Below, in pieces: positions 44,790 to 56,700 of a stretch of DNA of 64,000 bases. Within the stretch, counting starts at the first letter, position 1, and each line of letters starts with the position of its first letter. Location: NCBI GenBank assembly GCA_932521025.1, contig OW051472.1:620001-684000 (forward strand). The letters run 5' to 3'. Under the pieces are notes generated by a model that searched no databases, was not told the DNA's origin, and saw only the letters and a program-made list of their open reading frames with translations. The DNA is from Oscheius onirici (Eukaryota > Nematoda > Chromadorea > Rhabditida > Rhabditidae). The position numbers were made by a program, and so were the translations under genes.

Positions 44790-46690
44790 GAAAGTCCTGC
44801 GTAAGCTAATCCCCGTCAAAAATTAGAGTAAAATGGCATGCCCTCTTCCGATGAGTTACCTCTGACTCGAGATTTTCTGTGTGTGTGCGTCTCTGATTAA
44901 TAAATGATCAGCTGGGATTGGAGGGAGCAGAACACAGGAGAGGGACAGAGGGACAGAAATAGAAAAAAAAATAGTCAGAGGCAATATTCCGCGCTTCCCA
45001 TCTCGGGACAGAGAGACAGGGAGATTGAAAGAGAGAGAGAGAGAGAGACAGAGGGACAGAGGGACAGAGAGAGAAGGAAAAATTTCAACACGCGGATGAA
45101 ATACAGTTACAAGCGTGATACATTAGGAGATCTGCTAATTCTGTTGTTACTCAAACGCCATGTTTTCCAGAGTGGCTACTCAAACAATTGGAGTTGTCAT
45201 CAGAACACAAAGAACACGAAACTGTGTCACTCAGTTCAAAATTAGTCAATATTACATATTCGCAAGCTATTAATATTCATATTTTCCAGCCTCTGTCCAC
45301 TCAGGAGTGCACGTACTTTAATAAAATTTCTCGTGGAGCAGACTGGTCTCGTTCAAAACAGCAATCTGGTTCCCAAGCTAGTTATTATGTGTCTCTACGC
45401 TTTTCGAAAGTCGTGGAACTTTTCAAACTGAGATACAATGAGATAGTAACTGATCCTCACTAACCTGTCCATCATAAGGAAAAGAGTCTAGATCCATGTG
45501 AAATGTTACGATCGGTACTTGTGGAATATGGAAGCGTTAGAATACGACAAAGGTTTATTATCAAAAATAGAAACAACCGCTTTTGTAGCGGAGAGAAATC
45601 ACAACTGGGGAAATATCATCCAGAATTTGAATGAGGGGAAATTGGCGCCTAAACCGACAGAGGATACGGTATTAGACGGCGGGATATTTGAATGGAGTAT
45701 ATCCTAACATGAAATATCAAGAGAACTGGATAATTCGCGCAAATATGATATTAACTATGAGCGCTGTTTTAGCAGAACACAAGGGCAAGAAAAATGAAAC
45801 TGATGTTAGACGCCAGGCTTTTTAACCTAGCCATTAATCCTAATCCTAATGGCAACATCCTCCTTCACACGTACGTAATTGGCTTAATTTAGACCATACA
45901 AATGGCGGAAGCAAAATCAGGGATAGATTGAGGAGGAGAAAATGAAGAGAAGGATCAATGAGTCAAGGAACCGGAAATATCCAGGAGACGCTTGACTGAG
46001 GTGGGGCGGGCTTCTAAACTTCTATTTTCGAAGCTTGGTGGGAAAGAGTGGAGAATTGGGTACGGGAAGTGAAAAGGACAGAGAGACAGGAGACAGGGAG
46101 ATAGAGGAACAGAGTCTGAGAGACAGAGAGGGACTGAATACAAGGATATGCACTACCTGACTCCTGACCTATCTCTCTCAAATACTCATCTAATTTATCC
46201 CCGTCAAAATTACCCACTTACACCACTCTTCGGTCACAAGATATGACGAACAAAATTATAGTGAACATAATGATATTGAGTAAAAGTGAACACTGCTCAA
46301 GGTAAAAAGTCGAAGGTTGATAGGGAAAATAAGTAAACTATTAAACGGGAATCTTTCTCTCCAGACTCTCTAAAAATTAAAGAACAAGAGCACAGAGTAT
46401 GTGAGAAAGAGAGTCTGGATGCGAAGATCACTTTTGGAAGGAAATGAGAAAACACGACTAGAAAAAAAGAGCTGCGTTTGTATTCGATATTCTGTTGTTT
46501 TTCTGGGAGTCTGTCTCTCTATCTCTCTGACTCTCTGTCTTTTGGTCCCTCAGCTTCTGCCTCTGTACCTGACCTTGTACCTTGGTCAGCTTTCCCCCTA
46601 CCATATTGGAACCTGTTGCCATTTTCGTCTCTTCCCAATCGGGCCACTTTGTGTAACGTCGTCTTTTAAAGGTTTCTTTCCTCTCTCTAG
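44790..46690. other. Intergenic with GACAGAG tracts and a weak ORF
   Basis: Purine-rich GACAGAGGGACAGAG tracts lie at 44935-45075 and 46070-46135. An ORF at 45498-45707 (+, 69 codons, ending EWSIS) has plausible composition but no splice context, and I could not link it to a gene. The rest is AT-rich. Confidence 0.4.
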
Positions 46691-48069
46691 ATGGGTGTTC
46701 TGCCCTACCACTTGACTGACACTATTCTGGAAGACAGCTTCTCCTTACAAGCAGATTTTGGTCTGTCCATTTGGAGCAAACTACCAAGCAATGAAACTTT
46801 CGTATTCTCTCCGCTGACCTTGGCCTTGGGTCTGGCGATGATTCATTCAGGATCCAGAAATTCAACTAGAGAACAGTTTGAAGAACCTCTAAGTGAGTCA
46901 GTCTCTCGACTCTCACTCCCCATGTTCAGGATTTGTCCGGACCTCTTTTGGACCAGAAAACTATACCGACTCTTTTCACGATCTCGTGGTCTCTCAGAAA
47001 AATACAGAAGGAGCCAAGATTCAAATGGCCAACTTTCTATTTATCAGGCAAGGAGTTTCTGTGAATCCGGAATTTGTAGAAGACGCCGTAAAGAAATTCT
47101 CTGGAAATGTGAAGTTCATAGGTTTTGGGGATGGAAAGGCTAAGGAGGTGAGTAAAGGATGACTGTCCCTCTGTCCCTCAATGTTCCTCTCTTCCAGACC
47201 ATAAACTCTTTCATCGATCACTCGACTCTTGGAAACATCCCAAATCTAGTTGACACCATTGGTCCTGACCCCAGTACACTTCTGGCTACTGCCCTCCATT
47301 TTGATGCCACGTGGAAGAACCCCTTCTACCGAACAGCTACAGTAACCAGTCCTTTTCATCTGTGTAATGGGACTACCATATACGTAAGTTCTGAACAACT
47401 GATCTTGTGACCAGTCTCCAGTTACCCCTCATGCACAATACCGATGAGTACCTCTACAGAGAGACTGAACAGTGGCAAGTTTTGGGACTACCGTATGCCA
47501 ACCAGGACTTTGTCTTGAACATTATTTTGTCGAAGAATGAGTGAGTAGTCGGAACATTTGGTGAAGTAGTCAGAATTTCCAGATCAGACATCAGTAGCCT
47601 GAGACTACCGTTCCAGATACAGGGAACGGATCTTCGGGATCTACTGAAGAATCTACAGTACCAGGAGGTCTCGGTGAGTGCTACTGTAACTGTTACTGTT
47701 ACTGTCAGTTTTAAGATTACTGTACCTCGCTTCAAAATCGACTACTCTTTGGATCCTAAACCGTATCTCGAATCCATGGGACTGTCTTCAGTTTTTGGGA
47801 AAGAAGCCAACCTAGAAGGAATTACCGACGGACTCTTTGTCTCTCAAGTAGCACATCAGGCCGTTTTTTCAGTGGGTTACTGTAATTTTTTTGAAGGACA
47901 CTGGATTCAGGTTGATGAAGACGGCACCAAGTTATTGTTAACGCCGCCAGCCAAATTCTATTCAGAGTTGATTGGAGACGAGCCGGCCGTGTTCAGAGCA
48001 GACAAGCCCTTCTTTTTTGTCTTGACTTATCGAAATAGTGTACTGTATATGGGACAGTTTTACGGATAG
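46691..48069 (+). CDS. Serpin with non-consensus hinge (~376 aa)
   Basis: Seven exons: 46691-46892, 46930-47147, 47198-47383, 47422-47540, 47583-47673, 47716-47871, 47911-48069. CTCTAG directly precedes the ATG. Serpin features: NETFVFSPLTLALGLAM near the N-terminus, a VPRFKIDYSL strand, VAHQAVFSV-DEDGT before the loop, and a C-terminal KPFFFVLTYRNSVLYMGQFYG. The hinge after GT reads KLLLTPPAKF instead of the small-residue KAAAAT run needed for loop insertion, so protease inhibition by the usual mechanism is unlikely. No signal peptide, hence probably intracellular. Intron 5 contains ACTGTTACTGTTACTGT repeats. AATAAA is at about 48079. Confidence 0.85.
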
Positions 48070-48305
48070 AGCTGTAATGTAATAAATCGCACAAACTCCT
48101 TGTTAATGTTCCTGTCAGAAAAGCAAAGTTTCGTTTTCAAAGCAATTAATAAGCAACTCTTATAAAAGAAAGCAAGAAACTTTTGAAAAACTTATAAAAC
48201 TTTCAAACAAGCAAAAAACTTTACAAAAACAGCAATCTCCAGTAGTTTTGCACAAATCGTCAGCGTCGTCTCTCATTGGAAGTCTTCCCTGTTGGTAGCT
48301 CCACC

Positions 48306-49459
48306 ATGAGCCAGAGGGAAGAAAACGGCGGCAAGGATGAACCACTCCGTCCGGCTTTTCACCCGAATCACAAACCGAGGCATATGCGTCCATCCAAGTC
48401 GGAGCCAATGGTGCCGCTTGGAACAGTCCTCCACAAAAAGTACAAGCTGGTAGAAATCGTCGGAGCTGGTGGATATGGGCAGATTTTCAAAGGTTAGTGG
48501 GCTTGAAGAGGGGACAGGGACATAAACTTACTCCTCTTGTTTCAGCTCTCTGGACCGAGAAGAACATCCACGTGGCAGTCAAGATCATGTCCAAGAATCA
48601 CGAGCCCCAGCGCATGATTCTCGAGCAGCGGATTCTGCTCAAACTGCAGGACAAGCTCCATTTTCCATTCCTGTTCGCCAGCGGCAGTTTGCCGAATCAC
48701 TACCTCTTCATCTGCATGGAACTCCTCGGGAACAGTCTGTCGGATCTGCGGAAGAAGAGCCCAGGGAAAAAATTCGACCCATTGACGGCTATTCGAGTTG
48801 GAATACAGGGCATCGAGGCTCTGAAATCGCTACATGAGGCCGGATATATTCATCGTGACGTGAAGCCGGGGGTAAGGTAGAGGCGTTCGAAAAACTAGCA
48901 ATCTTCAGAATATGTGCTGTGGGAATGCCCCGAGCACTTACAAGACGATCTACTTTGTCGATTTTGGACTCAGCAGGAAGTTCAAGGTTAGTTCAGAGAG
49001 ACAGTAATAATCAGAAATTTCCAGTCCAATGGCAAAGTGCTGCGACGCAAGTCGGCCGGCTTTCGTGGGACCCTTCGTTACGTCTCTCTGAACGTCCACA
49101 TGCGCAAGGATCAAGGTCCAATTGACGATCTGATCAGTTTCTTTTACGCGATCGTCGAGCTCGGTGAAGGAAGTCTGCCCTGGGCGCGTCTGCGCGAGCC
49201 CGACGCCATTGCCATCCGAAAGAAGGTCTCCAAGGCAGTCGATATGTGTCAGGAGCAGCCCGAAGCACTCTTTGAATACTACACGACGTGTCTGGATGCA
49301 GAAAACCCGGATCAGCCCGATTACGACGAGGTGACGGCCTGTCTGAAAAAGTGCCTCACTGATAGGACTGTGAGTTCCGAAGCCATGATGAGCTATGAGA
49401 CGGTCATTGCGGCTCAGATGGCAACGGTCGAACAGATGGACGACGAGCAGGCCGGATAG
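48306..49459 (+). CDS. Casein kinase 1 family protein kinase (341 aa)
   Basis: Exons 48306-48492, 48546-48871, 48909-48986 and 49025-49459, in phase. Glycine loop GAGGYGQIF, VAVK lysine, HRDVKPGN catalytic loop, DFG, then FRGTLRYVSLN and QGPIDDLISFFY, the CK1/TTBK signature replacing the APE motif. A ~50-residue polar N-terminal extension precedes the domain. All catalytic residues are present. Nematodes have a large CK1 expansion often expressed in the male germ line. Codon use is GC-rich, unlike neighbouring genes. AATAAA at about 49501. Confidence 0.93.
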
Positions 49460-49749
49460 AAGACGAAAAAAGCAGCAGAAAAATCCATGTAAAGAAGTAT
49501 GAATAAAGAAAATAGCCCGGTTTTCTTGTCTTTTCTTTTGACTCTCCAGCTCTGTGGGGAAACTGTTTAATTCAGAGTTTATTGGTGAGGAAACTAATTT
49601 ATCAAGTAATGGTAACAGGGGGTTTCAATTGTACTAACGTCAAAGAGTCTCGATCTGGTACTGTATCCAGAAGAAGCTGAGAGTCAGGGAGTCATACTCT
49701 CTGTGGACGTCAGAGAAGTGGTCACCAGAGGAGGTAGGATACTGTAGAA

Positions 49750-50039
49750 TATACTTGGGCGTCGAGTCACGAGCCGATTCGAGTCGAATTCTGGACCGAC
49801 CCGACCCGAGTCGAGTCGAGTCGGCACGTAGGCCATGTCGAGTCGAACCGACTCGAGTCGATTTTTTTTTTCAAAGAAATACGAAGAAATGAAGAAATTC
49901 TTTTATTATTTCCCGTTTGTTGAGCCAAATAGGTTTTAGAATTGGCTTGAGTCGACTCGCGGGCCAAGTCGAGTCGAGTCGACTCGTGGCTCAAATCGAG
50001 CTCGATCCGGCGCAAGTCGAGTCGAGATGCGCAAGTATA
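49750..50039. mobile_element. hAT-like mini-transposon, copy 2 (290 bp)
   Basis: Same ends as 11868-12100 (TATACTTGGGC / GCGCAAGTATA) with a perfect 8-bp duplication CTGTAGAA (49742-49749 and 50040-50047). The interior is GAGTCGAGTCG-rich. The corresponding sites in the other arm (about 35180 and 37460) and at about 52170 are empty, so it inserted after the arm duplication. Confidence 0.92.
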
Positions 50040-50611
50040 CTGTAGAAGGGTAAGAGTATGAGTCAATTTTCAGGAAGCACAGCTCTGATCACTGGATTAA
50101 TTCTCCTGTTTTCACTCTTCCTCTGATTAAAAGCTACTGACCTCACTTTTGAACAATTAAATAAAAAACTATTGAGAAATGGGGGGGGGGGGTTCATTAC
50201 ACGGACAGAGACACAGTAAAGTGAAGAGAAAAAATAAGTAGAAGCAGATTTATTGACCGAGTAATTAAAGCGTGTCTCCGGCTTCGAAAAATCGCTGCGA
50301 GACCAATTGTGCTGGTTCCGTCACGATTGCAGAGGGTCCCGACACGACCTCATTCAAAAAAGTTTATTTTCGCATTTTCGACGGTTTACACTCGTTTTTT
50401 GGGTTCCAAACTATGTTTAATCGATTCGGCACCAAATTTTACATCAGATACGTACATTCCGATAACAAAAATATAGCAGAACTGGAAGGAAAAAGCGAAA
50501 ACAGTGTTTTTGTTCTATTCTATTTTTTTCTTTTCGGGACCAATTGGTCCTGCAGCGGTTTTGGCATTTTTCGCATAGCCGAAGGCTTCCTTTAAATAGT
50601 TTTCAACAAGC

Positions 50612-52070
50612 CTAGCTACAACCGACGCCGCCTAACATTTGCGGTTGTTGTGGCGGCCACAACCGACGCCGCCTAATATTTGCGGTTGTTGTGGCGGCCA
50701 CAACCGACGCCGCCTAACATTTGCGGTTGTTGTGGCGGCCACAACCGACGCCGCCTAACAATTGGATCCTGTTTTTTTTTTGTACTTTTGACATACCTCC
50801 CTCTTTCAGTGTGACATTCTCTACACTTCGGTGAACGGTTTGATTTTAAAGAGCTAGCTGGAAGGACTGAAACTAGTCCAATCTGTAGCTTAGGCTCTAG
50901 GACAAACGTCGCCTATTCCTTCAAGTCCGTCTGGTTCTTGTAGATGCTGTGCGGTGGCACTACTGAGCTTGAGGTCCTCTCCAAACCAATCGGCTTAGTC
51001 TAATTGAGCGTCGGAGCTATGGAGGCACATGATGACGAAATTTTCTATGTCTCCAATAGCTTCTCCAATATCTGGTCCCCATTCTACTTGTGAAGTAGCT
51101 GATCTCGATAGCAACTAATGTGTCTTGACTGGTTCAAAGACAGATAGACTTTGCTGTTAGAGAGATCAGAAAATCTCGAAGGCTTTCTATAGACAAGTGG
51201 CTCGGGTGTAGCGCGGAGCGTCTTCTGTCCAAACTCTTCACGCCTTGCAACATCTACTAGCCTCTCCATTACCGCTATCGTTACCTCCTTTGGGAGCTCC
51301 TTGACTCATTCTCGTAGCCTTCTGATGTACGGCTCTGCCTTCTTTCGTTTCTTGAACATGACACTGTCCTTACAGTTTGTGTTTCTTCTGAGCCCGCCGT
51401 AGACAATCAGGCTGTATTCTTGACCAACTAAGAAAGATGCCTACTCGAAGATCCTGTTCCAAGTGAAAGAGTGTAAAGCATTAAAATCGGTAAATCCAGC
51501 ATTAAAATCAGACCGTTCACCGAAGTTTAGAGAATGTCACACTGAAAGAGGGAGGTATGTAAAAAGTACAAAAAAAAAACAGGATCCAATTGTTAGGCGG
51601 CGTCGGTTGTGGCCGCCACAACAATCCAATTGTTAGGCGGCGTCGGTTGTAGCCGCCACAACAACCGCAAATGTTAGGCGGCGTCGGTTGTAGCCGCCAC
51701 AACAATCCAATTGTTAGGCGGAGTCGGTTGTAGCCGCCACAACAACCGCAAATGTTAGGCGGCGTCGGTTGTAGCCGCCACAACAATCCAATTGTTAGGC
51801 GGAGTCGGTTGTAGCCGCCACAACAACCGCAAATGTTAGACGGCGTCGGTTGTGGCCGCCACAACAACCGCAAATGTTAGGTCGCCAACTAAGTATTTAA
51901 AAAACACTCATAACTTTTTGCAATTTCAACGAAATCGGGCAAACTCGGTTCCAAAATGTAGGTCTATCCTAGGCCGAATTAATAGGCTATATGAGAGACC
52001 TGGATATCTTACCTTCTGAACACAGTTAAATACTTAGTTGGCGACCTAATATTTGCGGTTGTTGTGGCGG
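50612..52070. mobile_element. Foldback-like transposon, inverted copy
   Basis: Mirror copy of 35267-36776 with about four 41-bp units on one side and seven on the other. The internal ORF has a TGA where the other copy has a Cys codon. It carries the same 167-bp insertion at its outer end (about 51880-52045). Confidence 0.75.
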
Positions 52071-52437
52071 GTACAACCTGGTCGACCTGGTACTGTATCC
52101 AGGAGGGGCTGAGAGTCAGGGAGCTATACTCTCTGTGAACGTCAGAGAAGTGGTCACGAGAGGAGGTAGGATAGAAGGGTAAGAGTATGAGTCAATTTTC
52201 AGGAAGCACAGCTCTGATCACTGGATTAGTTCTCCTGCTTTCACTCTTCCTCTGATGAAAATCTGCTGACCTCACTTTTGAACAATTAAATAAAAACATA
52301 TTGAGAAATGGGGGTCTACGGACAGAGAGTTAGAGAGTGAAAGAGTCGGAGAGTCAGAGTAAAAGGAAGAGAAAGAGTAAGTAGAAGAAGATTTATTGAC
52401 CGAGTAATTAACTAGACAAGTATGAGTGAGACAAGTA

Positions 52438-52893
52438 TCAATAGTACGTCTTGCTAGTAACATTGCCGACATGTTGAGGGTATCCAGGCTTGAGAACCTT
52501 CTCCGGAAGGTATCCTTTCCAGTTGTTGACTCTCTGAAGAGCTTGCCAGATCAGAGTTGCGTAGTTCTTCTTCCTCCATTCGACTTGCTCCTCGATGAAG
52601 GAAGAGATCATCTTCATGTGCTCGATGGCCCGGACCAACTCGTCCAGATTGGCTTCATCGACGTCTTTCAGATCGGCTAGTTCCTTCGAGTACTGCTGCT
52701 CGATGTGGCTGTTGACTTCCAGTCGGTTCTTCTCACTCAATCCGGCCATTCTTCTCAGATCCATGAACTCGGCAGTGATGTTCTTGTAAGTTTCCAGAAG
52801 ATGGTCTGACGGCGGACGGAGGTTCTTCAGTGGGATTGAGGCAGCCAGAATTGTCAGTGAGGCAAAGAGAAGAGTCTTCAGAGCAAGAGACAT
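52438..52893 (-). CDS. Secreted helical protein, unknown, copy 2 (151 aa)
   Basis: Mirror twin of the gene at 34453-34908: same length, signal peptide and 3' AATAAA, with a single amino-acid difference (I20). Upstream identity reaches only about 80 bases beyond the ATG, where the arm ends, so the two copies may have different promoters. Confidence 0.75.
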   Translation of the reverse strand: MSLALKTLLFASLTILAASIPLKNLRPPSDHLLETYKNITAEFMDLRRMAGLSEKNRLEVNSHIEQQYSKELADLKDVDEANLDELVRAIEHMKMISSFIEEQVEWRKKNYATLIWQALQRVNNWKGYLPEKVLKPGYPQHVGNVTSKTYY

Positions 52894-52976
52894 CGGTGAG
52901 TTGATGAGTGAACTAGTTGACTGAATGAAGAGTCAAGCGATCAGGTTACGGTATGTTTCGCTTCCGAAGTAGAAGC

Positions 52977-53787
52977 GAGGCTGGTGGTCCTGTGGATTCA
53001 GAAGAAGAGCTCTATTCCGGTCTACACCTCTCTGAACCTCTGTCCCGCTGGTCTTCTCACAGTCTCTCTTCACTGCTATCAGTAATGCCCTGTCGTTTTC
53101 CTGTTGGCAAACAACTCTGACTCATCCTTTGATTTCCTTTTTCGAAACTTTCCAAACTTTCAAGTGTCCGCCCGACAGATGGTTTCCATTCGGTCTCCCT
53201 CTCTGTTTCTCTCACATTGTTTGTGTCGCGTCGTCACAGCTGCAGAAAAACCATTGCGAGTTGTTTGTCCCGCTAAAATCAATTGCTGCCTCGATCAAAG
53301 AGCATGCTTTTACTCTTCTCCGTTTCAAACTTTTCGATAAGCCCCAGAAATCTGCTGGCAGTTGGCAAAGAAACAACATCTCATTGCGAAAGTGGCAAGT
53401 ATAAAAGCGCCTGTCTGTTATCATGTTTTCGAATTTTCTGCACACTCTCCCCATATTTGCGGTTATTTTTTTGACAGAATTTTCAGAGTTTTTTTTTGAC
53501 CAAACGAATTATGGAAATATGGAGGGGAAACAGGGCTCTCTGATCTTCGGCCACTGAAAGGACAAAACGGTGCTTGTTTACCTCCTAGCAACCGGGGGGA
53601 ATTTTAGTGGGAAACCCTGAAAAAAAGCAGTATTTTCTGTCTCTCAGTATCTCTTACTATTTGACCCCAGTCTCTCTGACTCTAAGTCGTTCCCAATCTC
53701 GACCTTTGACCCTGTTTTTTCTCTAGTTCCACTCTTCAATTTTTCTCCCACTTTCCGTGCCGAATGTACTGAACAAATACTCTCAGA
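52977..53787. other. Upstream region of the cassette serpin
   Basis: No gene recognised. The last bases before the ATG at 53788 (TCTCTAG near 53725; CTCTCAG two bases before the ATG) offer trans-splice acceptors. Confidence 0.4.
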
Positions 53788-56700
53788 ATGTCCCACATCA
53801 ATGCGGAAACCGATTTCGGTTTGGCTCTTCTGAGACAGACAAAGGACGACGAGTCAGTGGTATTGTCTCCTCTCTCCATCTCTCTGGCTCTGTCTCTGGT
53901 CCATGCCGGAGCTGATGGAAATACCAAAGCACAGATCAGAGATGCTATTTTGAAGGGTGAGTCTCTCTGTCTTTCTTTGAGACTCCCACTCTTTAGGAGC
54001 CTCCAACGAGGAACTCATTTCCCACTACAAGCAGCTCGGAGAGAAGGTTCTCTCCAGTGAAGAGGTCAAAGTCCTGGTAGCCAACAGGATGTACATCAAG
54101 TGGGTTCAGTGACCCTTTCCAGACCAAAATAGATTTTAGGGAAGGCTTCGACGTCAAGCAGACATATCTCGACGCGATCAAGAAGAACTATGCTGCAAAG
54201 GCTGAGGTTCACGACTTTAACAAATCTCAAGAATGTGCTGATCATGTCAACAAATTTGTCAGTGACGTGACTCACAAGAAAATTACGGAACTGGTCACAT
54301 CTAATAATTTCGAAGGGGGTAAGTAAATGTTCCTGGTCTAGAATCAGTTTTCTTTTTCAGATTCTGTGGCTCTTCTGGTCAATGCAGTCTACCTGGAGGC
54401 TGTTTGGCAGCACACCTTCACTCCGGGCCAGACTAGAGAGAATGATTTCTTTGTGAAGGAGGGAGTGACCAAAAAGGTCCAGTACTTGACCCACACTGAA
54501 GTTCATAGACTCTACGGAGAGACAGATGAGGCTCAGATTCTGACTCTCAAGTACAAAGATCCGGCTTTTGCTTTTACTATCATTCTACCCAAGGAGAAGT
54601 AAGTAACTGTCCCTGTCCTTTCTTATACTCCCACTTCCAGATTCGGTCTTTCCAAGCTCCGAGAAAACCTGACCGGAGAAAAGCTCCAGTCGATGCTCAA
54701 AAGCGTTAAGTCCACCTACATCAACATCAAGTTCCCCAAGTTCAAGATCGAAAAGACTCTTCCCCTGAACGATGTTCTAAAAGCAATCGGGATTACTGAC
54801 ATGTTTGATGTCCCGACCTGTGATCTCACCGGCATTGCTCCGGATCTCTACGTTTCTGACGCCACACACAAGGCCGTCATTGAAGTGAGTTTTATTTTAT
54901 AGTTTATTTTTTATTTTATTTTGTAGCTTTGTCTTGTCCAATGGCTTTAACCTACAGCTTTGCATGTATTCTGGGGGTTGTCTATCCAACACGGTTACTT
55001 ATTGTTAGATAGGGGAAACCCTGACCTTTTACTCTGAACCACAGCTTCCTTTTTACTGACTAATGACAATGGCAAAGTATACAGTTTTTGTGAATCCTAT
55101 GTTTCTTTCGGAAGCTTTTCTTACTGAGTAGACTCTCACTGTGTTCTGGAACAGTTACTGCCACGACTTTTGAATCTGACCTCTTGGTTTTTGGTGTACT
55201 CTTGACACCGAACTCTTCTTCAGACTCAGTTTTTTGATGCCCTATGTCTGGGAACGATGATCATGTTCTTCTGGAATAAGTGGGCACTCAAGCACTAGAA
55301 AAACCTGTCACTGTCACCTATCATCTAGCAAAATCGTTATTTTGTAGGTAGACGAAGAAGGCACAAAAGCCGCTGCCGCCACAGCTATGACTATTGGTCT
55401 GTTCTGTTTCAAGCCACCTCCAGAGATTCAGTTCCAAGCTGACCATCCCTTCCTCTTTGTCTTGACTCATAATGAGACTGTTCTCTTCTCTGGACAGTGC
55501 TGTAACTAATAAATGAACCAGTTGTACTCTCTATTTGAATCTCTAAATCAGCCAGCTTTTGATTCTTTCCTGTTTCCTCATGAGAGACAGTCTACAGCAT
55601 CCCAGAAAATGTCATATTTGAAGATAGACAAAAAGGGCGCCAAAGCCGCTGCTGCCACGGCGATCACTATCAGTCTCGAATGTTGCATGGCACCACCAAA
55701 GACTCACTTGGAGGCTGACCATCCCTTTCTTTTTATCCTGAGCCATGGAGGGAATGTTCTTTTCTCTGGACAGTATTTTGGCTAATAAATTTTTCTCTCT
55801 GACTCTCTGATTTTCCGTCTTTCTATTCATCCAACCGGGTGGGTCCCGTTAGGCTTTTAGGCCGATTTTCGCCTATTTCGCGTACTATTTCGCTGTTTTC
55901 AAGGTGAAGAAGAAATTTCTAAGCTTCGCAATGTTCTGCTAAGTTGTAAAACAGATCAAAAACAACAACTTCAGAACTTTGTTCGACCAATACATTCGTG
56001 TGAAAACAGCCTATGAAGCTGCGTGCCACCCTGTTATCAGTACTGAATGGTTAACGTACAAATTATGTGAAAAAAACCGAAGGCTACTAATCATATAAAC
56101 ACATACTGCTAGTCGATAGGGCCTGGTAACTCTCTACCGCCCTGATAGTCATGACTGCATGGATTCTGTTTGGTTCTCTTCTTTGATTTAATAACGGTGA
56201 CTGTTCTTTCTCACGATGTCTCTGTATAAACTGATCGTTTATTTCTGGAGACTGTAAGCTGCAGCCTGACTGATCTGCCGTTCTTAATTATACTGTAACT
56301 ATCCGTTGTTGAACTGATGGAAAGACAGTCTATCGCCTAATGAGAGCGAAGAGGTTTAGCTGTATTTCTAACGGTGTTTACTGATATTCGGAAGAGAGAA
56401 CAGTCACAATATTTTAGATCAGAGCAGAAAACCCACCAGATTGTAGCTAGACATGAGTATCAGTTCAGTAGGAAGAAACCAGAACCCCTCGACTAACAGT
56501 GAGGGCTCAGTCAAATCAGATGACTTCTCAGAGGTTCTCTAAGAAATTGCTTCCCTACGATTTGGGGACGATTTGCCGTTGAAAAATACGAGGTCGCGTC
56601 AAATTTCGTTTTGTGGCTAACGCCCTACCGTAACCCTGTGCGTTAGCCACAATTTTCATTTTGTGGCTAACGCCCTATCGTAATCCCGTGCGTTAGCCAC

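Larger units (their letters stand above)
49631..52976. repeat. Right arm of the 3.2-kb inverted repeat
   Basis: Reverse complement of 34371-37576. It starts at GTACTAACGTC, just past the kinase gene, with the end of the CUB-like gene's penultimate exon (LTSKSLDLVLYP) cut off from the rest of that gene and interrupted by a mini-transposon at 49750. A second detached copy of those exons is at about 52075-52260. Confidence 0.92.

Noticed and set aside
45188..45463. 91-codon plus-strand ORF
   Set aside because: No splice context, family or poly(A) signal, and composition is not clearly coding.
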